From Bacillus sp. AZ43 (GTDB taxonomy: Bacteria; Actinomycetota; Actinomycetes; Mycobacteriales; Geodermatophilaceae): DNA of 64,000 nt. This document shows, in pieces, positions 24,855 to 33,509 of the stretch. The stretch covers positions 1-64,000 of the forward strand of contig SPQJ01000006.1 of NCBI GenBank assembly GCA_004570425.1, given 5' to 3'. Every line of letters begins with the position of its first letter. Positions within the stretch are counted from its first letter, which is position 1. The notes under the pieces are model-generated. The model saw only the letters and a list, made by a program, of their open reading frames with translations. It had not been told where the DNA came from and searched no databases. Both the position numbers and the translations under genes were made by a program.

Positions 24855-25522
24855 GATCGCTGCCGCCGGCTGTCGAGGAACTGTTGCAGGATGACCACGG
24901 CGGCTGCCTGGTCGATCACCGAGCGCTGCTTGCGGCTGTCGATGCCGCCCTCGCGCAGGTGACTGGCTGCAGTCACGGTGGAAAGCCTTTCGTCGATCAG
25001 GATCACCGGCACATCCGGAATGCGGTCGGCTAGTTCCTGAGCGTAATTGCTCGCGTCCTGCGCGGACGCGCCCGACGCACCCGACAGGTGCACCGGCTCC
25101 CCCACGACCACCTCTGTCACCTCGTGTTCCGCGACGAGGGCCACGAGCCGGTCCAGATCGGAGCCGTCCTTGGCCCGGCGGAGGGTCTCCAGCGGGCTGG
25201 CGAGAGTGCCCGTGGGGTCCGACAGCGCCAGGCCGACCCGCACCGTGCCGACATCGACGCCGATCACCCGCCCGGCCGGGGCGGCCGCGGGCCGGCGCGG
25301 CGGCACCTTGAGGTGCTCGGGCCAGCCACCGCTCAGGTCGATCTCGCTCGTCTCGTTGGAGACCGGCGGGAAGCCGCGGCTCAGGTCGAGCTCGGTGGTC
25401 GGGTGGTAGGCCGGCTGAGCCGGACGCGGGGACGCGGGAGGCACCGGCGGCAGCTTCTTGCGGGGGCCGCCGACCGGGCCGGTGTCCTCGGGGCTGTACT
25501 CGGAGTCGGACACGTCGCTCAC
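24851..25522 (-). CDS. ruvX: Holliday junction resolvase-like protein RuvX (YqgF)
   Basis: RNase H-fold nuclease of the YqgF family, linked to rRNA end processing or junction resolution. Motifs: GVDVGTVRVGLALSDP with the first Asp, VVVGEPVHLSG in the middle, IDERLSTVTAA and a late SVIDQAAAVVILQ with the last Asp. At 223 residues it is longer than the usual 140-160, owing to about 75 Pro-rich residues at the N-terminus. GTG at 25522 overlaps the alaS stop, but GTG at 25513 has GGAAAGG eight bases upstream and may be the real start. Confidence 0.93.
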   Translation of the reverse strand: MSDVSDSEYSPEDTGPVGGPRKKLPPVPPASPRPAQPAYHPTTELDLSRGFPPVSNETSEIDLSGGWPEHLKVPPRRPAAAPAGRVIGVDVGTVRVGLALSDPTGTLASPLETLRRAKDGSDLDRLVALVAEHEVTEVVVGEPVHLSGASGASAQDASNYAQELADRIPDVPVILIDERLSTVTAASHLREGGIDSRKQRSVIDQAAAVVILQQFLDSRRQRS

Positions 25523-28194
25523 CTTTCCGTGGCGGTCGCGACCGCCTGCTCGCCGGCCTGCAGTGCCGCGGGGATACCCGCGGGATCGGTGCCGCCGCCC
25601 TGGGCGACGTCCGCCTTGCCTCCCCCGCGCCCGCCCACGGGCGCCGCGGCGGCGCGCAGGACGTCGTTGGCCGACAGCCCGCGCTCGAGGGCCGCGGGGT
25701 TCAGCGCGGCCACGAGTGCCACCTTGCCACCGGACTCCGACGCGAGCAGGACGACCGCGGGCCGGTCGGCGAGTCGGCCGCGGACGTCGAGCGCCAGCGT
25801 GCGCAGGTCTCCCCCGCCGAGGCCGACCGGGGACCCGGTCACCACGGCCACACCGCCGACGTCCTTCGCCGCGCCCGCCAGCTGACCGGCTGCGGCCACC
25901 GACTGCTGGGCGCGCAGCTCGGCGAGCTCGCGGTCGAGGTCGCGCAGCCGCGACACCATGCCGCTCACGCGGTCGACCAGTCCGTCCTGCGGCGACTTCA
26001 GCAGGTCGGAGAGCTGCCGGACCAGGTCGCGCTCGCGCGCCAGGTAGCGGAAGCCCTCCAGACCGACGACGGCCTCGACGCGCCGGGCGCCCGAGCCGAC
26101 CGACGACTCGCCGGTCAGGGCGAGCGTGCCGATCTGGGCGCTGCCCCGGACGTGCGTGCCGCCGCAGAGCTCGCGCGACCACGGGCCGCCGATCTCGACC
26201 ACCCGCACCTGCTCGCCGTAGGTCTCGCCGAACAGCGCCAGCGCACCGAACGCCTGGGCCTCGGGCAGCGTCATGTACTGCGCGGTGACCTTGTGGTCGG
26301 CGCGGACGGCGGCGTTGGCGACGTCCTCGATGTCGGTGCGCTGCTGCTGGGTGAGCGCGCCCTGCCAGGCGAAGTCCAGCCGCAGGTAGCCGGGCCGGTT
26401 GTAGGAGCCGGACTGGAGGGCCTGCGGGCCGAGCACCTGCCGCAGCGCGGCGTGCACCACGTGGGTGCCCGAGTGCGCCTGGCAGGCCGACAGCCGCCAG
26501 TCGTAGTCGACCTCGGCGGTGAGCTCGGCGCCGCTGCGCAGCTCGCCCTCGAGGACGCGGACCTGGTGGGCGACCAGGCCCTTGACCGGTCGCTGCACGT
26601 CGATGACCTCGGCGCGGCCGCCGTCCCAGGTGAGGACGCCGGCGTCGGCGACCTGCCCGCCGGACTCGGCGTAGAACGGCGTCCGGTCGAGGACGACGCG
26701 GACGATGTCGCCCGGCGACGCGACCTCCGGACCCTCCTCGTCGGGGACGACGGCGAGCACGCGGGAGTCGGTGCGCAGCGTGTCGTAGGCCCGCCAGTCG
26801 GTCGGCCCGTGCTCGGCCAGGAGCCGCCGGTAGGCGAGGACGTCGACCGAGCCGGTGCGCTTGGCGCGGGCATCGGCGCGGGCCCGCTCGCGCTGCTCCT
26901 TCATGAGCGCGCGAAACCCCTCCTCGTCGACGGTCACGCCCTGCTCGGCGGCCATCTCGAGGGTGACGTCGATCGGGAAGCCGTAGGTGTCGTGCAGGCT
27001 GAACGCCTGGTCGCCGCTCAGCGCCGGCTTCCCGGCGGCCTTGGCCTGCTTGACCGCCGTGTCGAACAGCGTGGTCCCCGCCGACAGGGTGCGCCGGAAC
27101 GCCTCCTCCTCGGCGTAGGCGACCGCCGAGATGCGCCCGAAATCGGTGGCGAGCTCGGGGTAGCTCGCGCTCATCGCGTCCCGGGACACCGGCAGCAGCT
27201 CGGGCAGGGTGGCCTCGAGGACGCCCAGCAGCTTCATCGAGCGGACCGCGCGGCGCAGCAGCCGGCGCAGGATGTACCCGCCGCCCTCGTTGCCCGGCGT
27301 CACCCCGTCACCGATGAGCATCAGCCCGCTGCGCACGTGGTCGGCCACGACCCGGAGCCGCACGTCGGCGTCGTGGTCCTTGCCGTAGGTGACCCCGGCC
27401 AGGTCCGCGGCGCGGCGGAGCACCGGCGAGACCTCGTCGATCTCGTACATGTTGTCGACGCCCTGCAGCAGGTAGGCCACCCGCTCGAGGCCCATGCCGG
27501 TGTCGATGTTCTTCTTCGGCAGCTCGCCGACGACCGTGAAGTCCTCCTTGCTCCGGACGTCGGTCAGCTCGTACTGCATGAAGACGAGGTTCCAGATCTC
27601 CAGGAACCGGTCCCCGGCCGTGTCGACCAGCGGGCCGCCGTCGGGACCGAACTCCGGCCCGCGGTCGTAGTAGATCTCCGAGCACGGCCCGCCGGGGCCG
27701 GGGGCACCGGTGTGCCAGTAGTTGTCCTTCTTCCCCAGGCGCTGGATGCGCTCCGTGGGCAGCCCGGCGATGCGGTGCCAGGCGTCGGCGGCCTCGTCGT
27801 CGTCGAGGTAGACCGTCACCCAGATCCGGTCGGGGTCGAAGCCCAGCTTGCCGTCGGCGACCGATCCGGTGATCAGCTCCCAGGCGTACTGGATCGCGCC
27901 GTCCTTGAAGTAGTCGCCGAAGGAGAAGTTGCCGTTCATCTGGAAGAACGTGCCGTGGCGGGTGGTCTTGCCCACCTCCTCGATGTCGAGGGTGCGCACG
28001 CACTTCTGCACGCTGGTGGCGCGCGCGAACGGCGCCGGCTCCCGTCCGGTCAGGTACGGGATGAACGGCACCATGCCGGCGACGGTGAACAGCAGCGACG
28101 GGTCCGGCGAGATCAGCGAGGCGCTGGGGACGACGGTGTGGTCGCGCTGGGCGAAGTGCTCGAGGAATCGGCGGCGGATCTCGGCGGTCTGCAT
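25519..28194 (-). CDS. alaS: Alanyl-tRNA synthetase
   Basis: Charges tRNA-Ala and edits mischarged Ser and Gly. The 891-residue protein has the class II catalytic core at the N-terminus (FFQMNGNFSFGDYFK, then WNLVFMQYE). The editing domain carries the zinc motifs HSGTH and CGGTH, and the C-terminal DHH-like domain starts at about residue 740. ATG at 28194. Length and motifs are normal; it heads the alaS-ruvX-mltG-aroE run. Confidence 0.98.
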   Translation of the reverse strand: MQTAEIRRRFLEHFAQRDHTVVPSASLISPDPSLLFTVAGMVPFIPYLTGREPAPFARATSVQKCVRTLDIEEVGKTTRHGTFFQMNGNFSFGDYFKDGAIQYAWELITGSVADGKLGFDPDRIWVTVYLDDDEAADAWHRIAGLPTERIQRLGKKDNYWHTGAPGPGGPCSEIYYDRGPEFGPDGGPLVDTAGDRFLEIWNLVFMQYELTDVRSKEDFTVVGELPKKNIDTGMGLERVAYLLQGVDNMYEIDEVSPVLRRAADLAGVTYGKDHDADVRLRVVADHVRSGLMLIGDGVTPGNEGGGYILRRLLRRAVRSMKLLGVLEATLPELLPVSRDAMSASYPELATDFGRISAVAYAEEEAFRRTLSAGTTLFDTAVKQAKAAGKPALSGDQAFSLHDTYGFPIDVTLEMAAEQGVTVDEEGFRALMKEQRERARADARAKRTGSVDVLAYRRLLAEHGPTDWRAYDTLRTDSRVLAVVPDEEGPEVASPGDIVRVVLDRTPFYAESGGQVADAGVLTWDGGRAEVIDVQRPVKGLVAHQVRVLEGELRSGAELTAEVDYDWRLSACQAHSGTHVVHAALRQVLGPQALQSGSYNRPGYLRLDFAWQGALTQQQRTDIEDVANAAVRADHKVTAQYMTLPEAQAFGALALFGETYGEQVRVVEIGGPWSRELCGGTHVRGSAQIGTLALTGESSVGSGARRVEAVVGLEGFRYLARERDLVRQLSDLLKSPQDGLVDRVSGMVSRLRDLDRELAELRAQQSVAAAGQLAGAAKDVGGVAVVTGSPVGLGGGDLRTLALDVRGRLADRPAVVLLASESGGKVALVAALNPAALERGLSANDVLRAAAAPVGGRGGGKADVAQGGGTDPAGIPAALQAGEQAVATATER

Positions 28195-28242
28195 CAGGTC
28201 TTCTCGGGTCGGCGGGCGGGTGTGGTTTCCCGGCCGGTCAGG

Positions 28243-28530
28243 TCAGTGGTCGGCGGAGTGCGCGCCGTGTCGCCCGGGCAGCTGGACCTGGTCGCCGGTG
28301 GGCAGCGGCGCGTCGAGCCCGGTGCCGCTGCGCAGCTCCTGCTCGCGCTCGGCCATCGCCTCGCGGACGTCGGCGCCGAAGTCGCCGATCGCCTCGGCCA
28401 GGTCCCGCAGGCCCTCGGCGATGGAGGCGCCGATGCCCGCCGGCGTCATCTTCTCGGCGGCAGCGGACAGCTTGCGGACGACGAGGGCGCCGATGGTGAT
28501 GCCCATCGCGAGCCAGAACAGCCGGCGCAT
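28243..28530 (-). CDS. Small conserved membrane-associated protein, DUF6167 type
   Basis: A 95-residue protein with one N-terminal membrane segment (about residues 3-19, FWLAMGITIGALVV), then an amphipathic helix with EGLRDLAEAIGDFGADVREAM. This matches a small actinobacterial family found between a DUF948 protein and alaS. Function unknown. ATG at 28530 shares one base with the DUF948 stop (TGATG), so the two are coupled and may act together at the membrane. Confidence 0.82.
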   Translation of the reverse strand: MRRLFWLAMGITIGALVVRKLSAAAEKMTPAGIGASIAEGLRDLAEAIGDFGADVREAMAEREQELRSGTGLDAPLPTGDQVQLPGRHGAHSADH

Positions 28531-28961
28531 CAGGCGGCCCGCCGGGCGGCACGGCGCGCGCGGCGCGCGGCCTTGTCACGGGCGGCCGCGTCGGCGATCG
28601 CCTGGCCCTCCCGCTTCTTCCTCGCCGCGCTGCGCACGCCGTAGCTGAAGGCCGCGACCTTGATCAGCGGGCTGCCCAGGGTGGCCGCGACGACGCTGGT
28701 CAGCGCGGCCACGTTGCTGGAGACGTTGGCGGCGTTGCCGGTGATGTCGTCCACGCGCTCGAGGTTGCTGTTGACGTGGGCCACGGTCGTGCTGGCCTGG
28801 CCCAGGATCGGGGCGCTCTGCTCGCGCACCTGCCGGATGGTCAGGGTGGTCTCGTCGAGCGTGCGGCCGAGCTTGAGCAGCGGGACGGCCACCAGCACCA
28901 CCAGCAGCACCAGGGCGCCGGCTGCGATCAGCCCGGCGATCTCTCCTACGGACACGCGCAC
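28530..28961 (-). CDS. DUF948 membrane protein
   Basis: A single membrane helix (about residues 5-28) is followed by a long helical, coiled-coil-prone region (LGRTLDETTLTIRQVREQSAPILGQ and onward) and a very basic C-terminus rich in Arg, Ala and Lys. This is the layout of DUF948 proteins. Function unknown. The frame is open to GTG at 29021, but family members begin at the SVGEIAGLIAAG helix, so GTG at 28961 or 28955 is more likely. It is coupled to the DUF6167-type gene downstream. Confidence 0.82.
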   Translation of the reverse strand: MRVSVGEIAGLIAAGALVLLVVLVAVPLLKLGRTLDETTLTIRQVREQSAPILGQASTTVAHVNSNLERVDDITGNAANVSSNVAALTSVVAATLGSPLIKVAAFSYGVRSAARKKREGQAIADAAARDKAARRARRAARRAA

Positions 28962-29066
28962 TCCCGTTCTCGGTCTCTGGTCGGCCGGCGCGGACGGCGG
29001 CGTCCGGCCCGGCGTGGTCACAGTAGTCGCGCCGTCGTGGCCCCCCGGAGCTGTATCGGCAGCCGG

Positions 29067-30401
29067 TCAGCGCCCGCGGCGGATGATCGCCCGCAGCTTC
29101 GCCAGCCGCTCCCCCAGCCGCGCCTCGGCGCCGCGCGGCGTCGGCCGGTAGTAGTCCTTCCCGACCAGCGCGTCCGGCGGGTACTGCTGCGGGACGACGC
29201 CGTCGGGGTGGGCGTGCGGGTAGACGTAGGTCGTCGCGTGCCCGAGCTTCTTCGCCCCGGGGTAGTGCCCGTCGCGCAGCCCCGGCGGCACCGGACCGGC
29301 CAGGCCGGCGCGCACGTCGGCCACCGACTCGCCCATGGCCACCGTGACGGAGTTCGACTTGGGGGCGGTCGCGAGGTGGACCACCGCCTGCGCCAGCGGG
29401 AAGTGACCTTCGGGCATGCCGATGAACTGCACCGCCTGCATGGCGGCGACGGCGAGCGGCAGGGCGGTCGGGTCGGCCATCCCGATGTCCTCGCTCGCGC
29501 TGATCACCAGCCGCCGGGCGATGAACCGCGGGTCCTCCCCCGCCTCGACCATGCGGGCGAGGTAGTGCAGCGCGGCGTCGACGTCGCTGCCCCGGATGCT
29601 CTTGATCAGCGCGCTCGCGACGTCGTAGTGCTGGTCGCCCTGCCGGTCGTAGCGGACGGCGGCCTGCGCGACCGCCGTCTCGAGCGTCGCGAGGTCGATC
29701 TCGGTGGCACCCACCGCCTGCGCGGCGCCCGCGCCCGACTCGAGGGCGGTGAGGGCCTTGCGGCCGTCGCCCCCGGCGATGCGGACGAGGTGCTCCTGCG
29801 CCTCGTCGGTGAGGGTGACCGCGCCGTCGAGCCCGCGGTCGCTGGTCAGCGCCCGCCGCAGCAGCGTGCGGACGTCGTCGTCGGACAGCGGCTGCAGGGC
29901 CAGGACCAGCGAGCGGCTCAGCAGCGGGCTGACCACGGAGAAGAACGGGTTCTCGGTGGTGGCGGCGATCAGGCTGACGATCCGGTCCTCGACCGCGGAG
30001 AGCAGGCTGTCCTGCTGGGTCTTGGAGAAGCGGTGGACCTCGTCGATGAACAGGACGGTGCGGCGCCCGGAGAAGGTGAGCTCCCGCTTGGCGCTCTGGA
30101 TGACCGCGCGGACCTCCTTCACCCCCGAGTCGAGCGCCGAGAGCTGGACGAACTGCCGCTTCGTCGCCAGCGAGATGACGTGCGCGAGCGTCGTCTTGCC
30201 GGTGCCGGGAGGGCCGTAGAGCACCAGCGACATCGGCTCGTCGGACTCGACCAGCCGGCGCAGCGGCGCCCGGGGGCCGAGCAGGTGCTGCTGACCCACG
30301 ACCTCGTCGAGCGAGCGCGGCCGCATGCGCACCGCCAGCGGCGCCCCGGGGTCGACCGGCGCGGGCCCGTCGTCCGCGGGCTGGTCGAACAGCGATGTCA
30401 C
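29067..30401 (-). CDS. rarA: Replication-associated recombination protein A (RarA/MgsA)
   Basis: AAA+ ATPase related to clamp loaders, acting at stalled forks. The 444-residue protein has Walker [10 protein letters not shown] and Walker [11 protein letters not shown], sensor segment AATTENPFF, then the C-terminal MgsA/tetramerisation domain with [17 protein letters not shown]-like sequence. GTG at 30401 has no ribosome binding site but has TAGCGT seven bases upstream, suggesting a leaderless transcript. Divergent from the aldo/keto reductase, with 35 bases between. Confidence 0.96.
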   Translation of the reverse strand: MTSLFDQPADDGPAPVDPGAPLAVRMRPRSLDEVVGQQHLLGPRAPLRRLVESDEPMSLVLYGPPGTGKTTLAHVISLATKRQFVQLSALDSGVKEVRAVIQSAKRELTFSGRRTVLFIDEVHRFSKTQQDSLLSAVEDRIVSLIAATTENPFFSVVSPLLSRSLVLALQPLSDDDVRTLLRRALTSDRGLDGAVTLTDEAQEHLVRIAGGDGRKALTALESGAGAAQAVGATEIDLATLETAVAQAAVRYDRQGDQHYDVASALIKSIRGSDVDAALHYLARMVEAGEDPRFIARRLVISASEDIGMADPTALPLAVAAMQAVQFIGMPEGHFPLAQAVVHLATAPKSNSVTVAMGESVADVRAGLAGPVPPGLRDGHYPGAKKLGHATTYVYPHAHPDGVVPQQYPPDALVGKDYYRPTPRGAEARLGERLAKLRAIIRRGR

Positions 30402-30408
30402 GGTTGCG

Positions 30409-30414
30409 ACGCTA
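30409..30414 (-). promoter_or_regulatory. -10 box for a probable leaderless rarA transcript
   Basis: TAGCGT (TANNNT pattern) ends seven bases before the GTG of rarA on the minus strand, and no Shine-Dalgarno sequence is present. That spacing places transcription start on the start codon. No -35 is recognisable. Confidence 0.45.
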
Positions 30415-30436
30415 CCCGCGGGGCACGACAGCCTCC

Positions 30437-31297
30437 GTGCAGCAGCGACGCATCGGAGACCGGACCGTCAGCGCGATCGGGCTCGGCGCCATGCCGTTGT
30501 CCACGAAGGAGGACCGCCCCTCACCGGAGGACGCCGAGGCCGTGGTGCACGCCGCGCTCGACGCCGGTGTGACCCTGATCGACACCGCCGACGCCTACGC
30601 CCGGGACGAGGCGGAGTTCGGGCACAACGAGGAGCTGGTCGCCCGGGCGCTGCGCAGCTACGGCGGCGACACCTCCTCGGTGCTGGTGGCCACCAAGGGC
30701 GGGCACACCCGCGACGGCCGGGAGTGGGGCCTGGACGGGTCGCCGGGGTACCTGCGCCGGGCCTGCGAGGGCTCGCTGCGCCGGCTCGGCGTCGAGGCGA
30801 TCGACCTGTACCAGTTCCACCGGCCCGATCCGGCCACCCCGTGGGACGTCTCGATGGCCGCGCTGCGGTCGCTGTACGACGACGGCCTGGTGCGCGCGGT
30901 GGGCGTCTCGAACGCCGACATCCCGCAGATCGACGCCGCCCGCGCGATCCTCGGCGAGGCGCTGGTCGCCGTCCAGAACCAGTTCTCCCCCGGCTACCGC
31001 TCCTCGGCGGTCGAGCTGGCGCACTGCGCGGAGCACGGGCTGGCCTGGCTGCCGTGGAGCCCGTTCGGCGGGGTGTCGCGGGCGGGCGACCTGGACGCGG
31101 CGGCACCCGAGTTCGCCGCGGTCGCCGGCGAGCTGGGCGTCTCGGTCTACCAGGTGACGCTGGCCTGGCACCTGGCCCAGGCCGACGCCGTCGTCCCGAT
31201 CCCCGGCGCCTCCCGGCCCGAGTCGATCCGGGACTCCGCCGCCGCCGCCGATCTCCGCCTGACCGACGACCAGCTCACCCGCCTGACCGGCAGTTGA
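30437..31297 (+). CDS. Aldo/keto reductase
   Basis: NADPH-dependent oxidoreductase of the AKR barrel family; substrate unknown. The 286-residue protein shows GLGAMPLS at the N-terminus, the catalytic Asp and Tyr in [10 protein letters not shown], Lys in VATKGG, the LYQFHRPD segment with the active His, and a [13 protein letters not shown] cofactor site near the end. GTG at 30437 starts the conserved region; the frame is open 42 bases further up, into the rarA promoter. The gene ends 15 bases before the first palindromic element. Confidence 0.9.
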   Translation: MQQRRIGDRTVSAIGLGAMPLSTKEDRPSPEDAEAVVHAALDAGVTLIDTADAYARDEAEFGHNEELVARALRSYGGDTSSVLVATKGGHTRDGREWGLDGSPGYLRRACEGSLRRLGVEAIDLYQFHRPDPATPWDVSMAALRSLYDDGLVRAVGVSNADIPQIDAARAILGEALVAVQNQFSPGYRSSAVELAHCAEHGLAWLPWSPFGGVSRAGDLDAAAPEFAAVAGELGVSVYQVTLAWHLAQADAVVPIPGASRPESIRDSAAAADLRLTDDQLTRLTGS

Positions 31298-31312
31298 CCG
31301 GCCCGCGTGAGT

Positions 31313-31373
31313 TTGATCATCGCCAAGTGGCTGCGGCCGTCGGCGCGTCGGGCAGCCATCCGCCGATGATCGA
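31313..31373. repeat. 61-base palindromic element, left copy
   Basis: Two arms of about 22 bases form an imperfect hairpin: TTGATCATCGCCAAGTGGCT at 31313-31332 and, on the other side, GCAGCCATCCGCCGATGATC at 31352-31371, with a 17-base spacer. Seventeen of 22 arm positions pair. Its reverse complement closely matches the element at 32326-32386, including the first ten bases of the spacer (CCGACGCGCC). It starts 15 bases after the aldo/keto reductase stop. Confidence 0.8.
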
Positions 31374-31462
31374 CTCGGTGCAGTCGGTCCACAGCTAGGT
31401 CCGGGATCCACAGATGGGCGCCGCGGCCTGCTGGCACCGGGCGGGGGCCCGATGGTCGGCGC

Positions 31463-32329
31463 ATGGCCGACCCGACGCTCCTCACCACCGCAGCGGCCCG
31501 CGCTCTCGGTCTCACCCGCGGGCAGTTGCGTGGACCGCGGTACCTCCGCCTGGCGCACGGGCTCGTCGTCCGGCTGGACGACGCGATCGACGAGGTGGAC
31601 CGCCTGCGCCTGCTCGCGACCGCCCTGCCCACCGGCACCGCCTACAGCCACGCGACCGCTGCTGGCCTCCTCGGTGCACCGGTCGACCTCCCGGGCCGTC
31701 CGCACGTCGTCCTCACCCCGAGGCGGGTGCTCCCGCAGCACGCCGGGCTCGTCGTCCACCGCCGGCAGATCGGGCGGGACGACGTCGTGCGGCATCGAGG
31801 CCTGTTGCTGACCGCCGGTCCCCAGACGTTCCTGGACCTGGCCGCGGAACTGCCGCCCGACGAGCTGGTGGCCGTGGGCGACGCCCTGTGGCGGCGAGGT
31901 CATCTCGACCGACGCCGGCTGGCCGAACGCCTGGCGCGCGCAGATCGCGTGCGCGGTGTCGTCCGGGCCCGTGCGTGCGCCCCGCTGCTGTCCCCGCTCG
32001 CCGACTCGAGGCCGGAGAGCCTCGTGCGCTACTGGCTCGCGGTCAGCGACCTGCCCGATCCCGTCCCGCAGCTGCCCGTGACCGACCAGCGGGGACGCGT
32101 GGTGGCGCACGGCGACCTCGGCTACCCCGAGTGGAAGGTCCTCCTCGAGTACGAGGGCCGGCACCACGCCGAAGCCGAGCAGTTCCGTCGCGACATCGAC
32201 CGCTACTCCCTCATGGGCGCGAGCGGCTGGCTGGTCCTCCGGTTCGCCGCGCGGCACGGAGCAGATGCCGTGGTCGACCGGACGCGCCGGGCGCTGTGGA
32301 GCCGCGGCTGGCGGCCTGCCGCAGGTTGA
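31463..32329 (+). CDS. AbiEi-like winged-helix protein with PD-(D/E)XK (DUF559/Vsr-like) nuclease domain
   Basis: A 288-residue protein. The N-terminal part (about 1-75) looks like the winged-helix domain seen in AbiEi-type antitoxins (LGLTRGQLRGPRYLRLAHGLVV). The C-terminal part (about 185-265) has the layout of Vsr/DUF559 nucleases: Glu185, Asp218 in HGDLGYPEWK, Glu229 and Glu231 in LLEYEGRHH, then RRDIDRYSL and a GWLVLRF strand. Such genes are common and multicopy in actinobacteria; no function is proven. No partner toxin gene is present. The ribosome binding site before ATG 31463 is weak. The stop codon (32327-32329) lies inside the right palindromic element. Confidence 0.8.
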   Translation: MADPTLLTTAAARALGLTRGQLRGPRYLRLAHGLVVRLDDAIDEVDRLRLLATALPTGTAYSHATAAGLLGAPVDLPGRPHVVLTPRRVLPQHAGLVVHRRQIGRDDVVRHRGLLLTAGPQTFLDLAAELPPDELVAVGDALWRRGHLDRRRLAERLARADRVRGVVRARACAPLLSPLADSRPESLVRYWLAVSDLPDPVPQLPVTDQRGRVVAHGDLGYPEWKVLLEYEGRHHAEAEQFRRDIDRYSLMGASGWLVLRFAARHGADAVVDRTRRALWSRGWRPAAG

Positions 32330-32386
32330 TCATCGGCGGATGGCTGTCCGACGCGCCGGCAGCGGCAGCCATGTGCCGATGATCGA
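32326..32386. repeat. 61-base palindromic element, right copy
   Basis: Arms TTGATCATCGGCGGATGGCT (from 32326) and CAGCCATGTGCCGATGATCG (from 32366) pair at 18 of 21 positions around a spacer of about 19 bases containing CCGACGCGCC. It is an inverted copy of the element at 31313-31373. It contains the stop codon of the nuclease-like gene and ends 16 bases before the aminotransferase stop (32403). Confidence 0.8.
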
Positions 32387-32402
32387 CCGCGAGCCACGCG
32401 AC

Positions 32403-33491
32403 TCAGCGGCCGAGGACGTCCGCCAGCGCCGCCAGCACGAGGGCGACCTTGTCGGGGGCGGCGTTCGGGCCCATGAGCCCGATCCGCCAGACGGTGGCCG
32501 CGTGGGCGCCCACTCCCCCACCGATCTCGAGGTCGAAGCGCTCGAGCAGCTCCTTGCGCACGGCGGCGGAGTCGACCCCGTCGGGGACCTTCACCGTGGT
32601 CAGCTCCGGCAGCCGGTGCCCCTCGGCGGCGAAGAGCTCCAGCCCCATCTCCTGCAGGCCCTCGTGCAGCAGCCGGCCGGCCTCGGCGTGGCGGGCGTGC
32701 ACGGCGTCGAGCCCCTCGTCGAGGATCCGGCCGAGCCCCGCGTGCAGGGAGACCACCATGCCGGTCGGCGCGGTGTGGTGGTACGTGCGGCCCGAGCCGG
32801 CGGCCTCCCCCGCGTAGCCGCCGAGCAGCCCGAGGTCGAGGTACCAGCTCTGCGGCTTCTCGATCCGCCGCTCCCACGCCCGGTCGGAGATGGTGAACGG
32901 CGCCAGCCCGGGCGCGACGCCGAGGCACTTCTGCGAGCCGGAGTAGGCGAGGTCGACGCCCCAGTCGTCGAGCCGGACCGGGATACCGCCGAGGGAGGTC
33001 ACGCAGTCGGCGAGCAGCAACGCGTCGCCCTTGCCGGCGGCCAGCGGCTCGAGGTCGGAGCGCACCCCGGTCGAGGTCTCGGCGTGGACGGCGGCGATCA
33101 GCTTCGGCGACGGATGGGCGGCCAGCACCCGCTCGGCGTCGACCGGCCGGCCCCACTCGTGCTCCACCGGCACCACCTCGGCGCCGCAGCGGGAGGCCAC
33201 CTCGACCATGCGCTGGCCGAAGAGGCCGTTCACGGCCACGACGACGACGTCGCCGGGGCCGACGGTGTTGACGAACGCCGCCTCCATGCCCGCCGAGCCG
33301 GTCGCCGACAGCGGCAGGGTGCGCCGGTTCGCCGTCCCGAAGACCTGCCGCAGCCGGTCGGACGTCTCGTCGAGGACGCCCAGGAACACCGGGTCCAGGT
33401 GCCCGAGCAGCGGCTGCGCCAGCGCGGCCTGCGCCTCCGGGTACGGGTTGGACGGGCCGGGTCCGAGCAGGGTGCGGGCGCGCAGCGGCAT
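32403..33491 (-). CDS. PLP-dependent alanine/serine-glyoxylate aminotransferase family protein
   Basis: Class V aminotransferase; moves an amino group from alanine or serine to glyoxylate in characterised relatives. The 362-residue protein shows GPGPSNPYP at the N-terminus, ATGSAGMEAAFVN (PLP phosphate loop), and the PLP-binding Lys in YSGSQKCLGVAPG. A YHHTAPTGM segment follows. The exact substrate is not decided by sequence. ATG at 33491 has no ribosome binding site but has TAGTTT seven bases upstream, so it is probably leaderless. Confidence 0.92.
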   Translation of the reverse strand: MPLRARTLLGPGPSNPYPEAQAALAQPLLGHLDPVFLGVLDETSDRLRQVFGTANRRTLPLSATGSAGMEAAFVNTVGPGDVVVVAVNGLFGQRMVEVASRCGAEVVPVEHEWGRPVDAERVLAAHPSPKLIAAVHAETSTGVRSDLEPLAAGKGDALLLADCVTSLGGIPVRLDDWGVDLAYSGSQKCLGVAPGLAPFTISDRAWERRIEKPQSWYLDLGLLGGYAGEAAGSGRTYHHTAPTGMVVSLHAGLGRILDEGLDAVHARHAEAGRLLHEGLQEMGLELFAAEGHRLPELTTVKVPDGVDSAAVRKELLERFDLEIGGGVGAHAATVWRIGLMGPNAAPDKVALVLAALADVLGR

Positions 33492-33498
33492 GTCGAGC

Positions 33499-33504
33499 AA
33501 ACTA
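33499..33504 (-). promoter_or_regulatory. -10 box in an 18-base divergent gap
   Basis: TAGTTT on the minus strand ends seven bases before the aminotransferase ATG. The divergent ASCH gene may start only 18 bases away at 33510, so one short A/T-rich spot may serve both directions. A -35 is not recognisable. Confidence 0.4.
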
Positions 33505-33509
33505 CCGGC

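Noticed and set aside
31463-32329. AbiE-type toxin-antitoxin pair
   Set aside because: Only the antitoxin-like winged helix is seen, fused to a nuclease-like domain; no AbiEii nucleotidyltransferase gene is next to it.
31313-32386. The two palindromes as plain intrinsic terminators only
   Set aside because: Position after convergent genes fits terminators, but the shared arms and spacer in inverted orientation go beyond that. I keep a terminator role as a side possibility, not the main reading.
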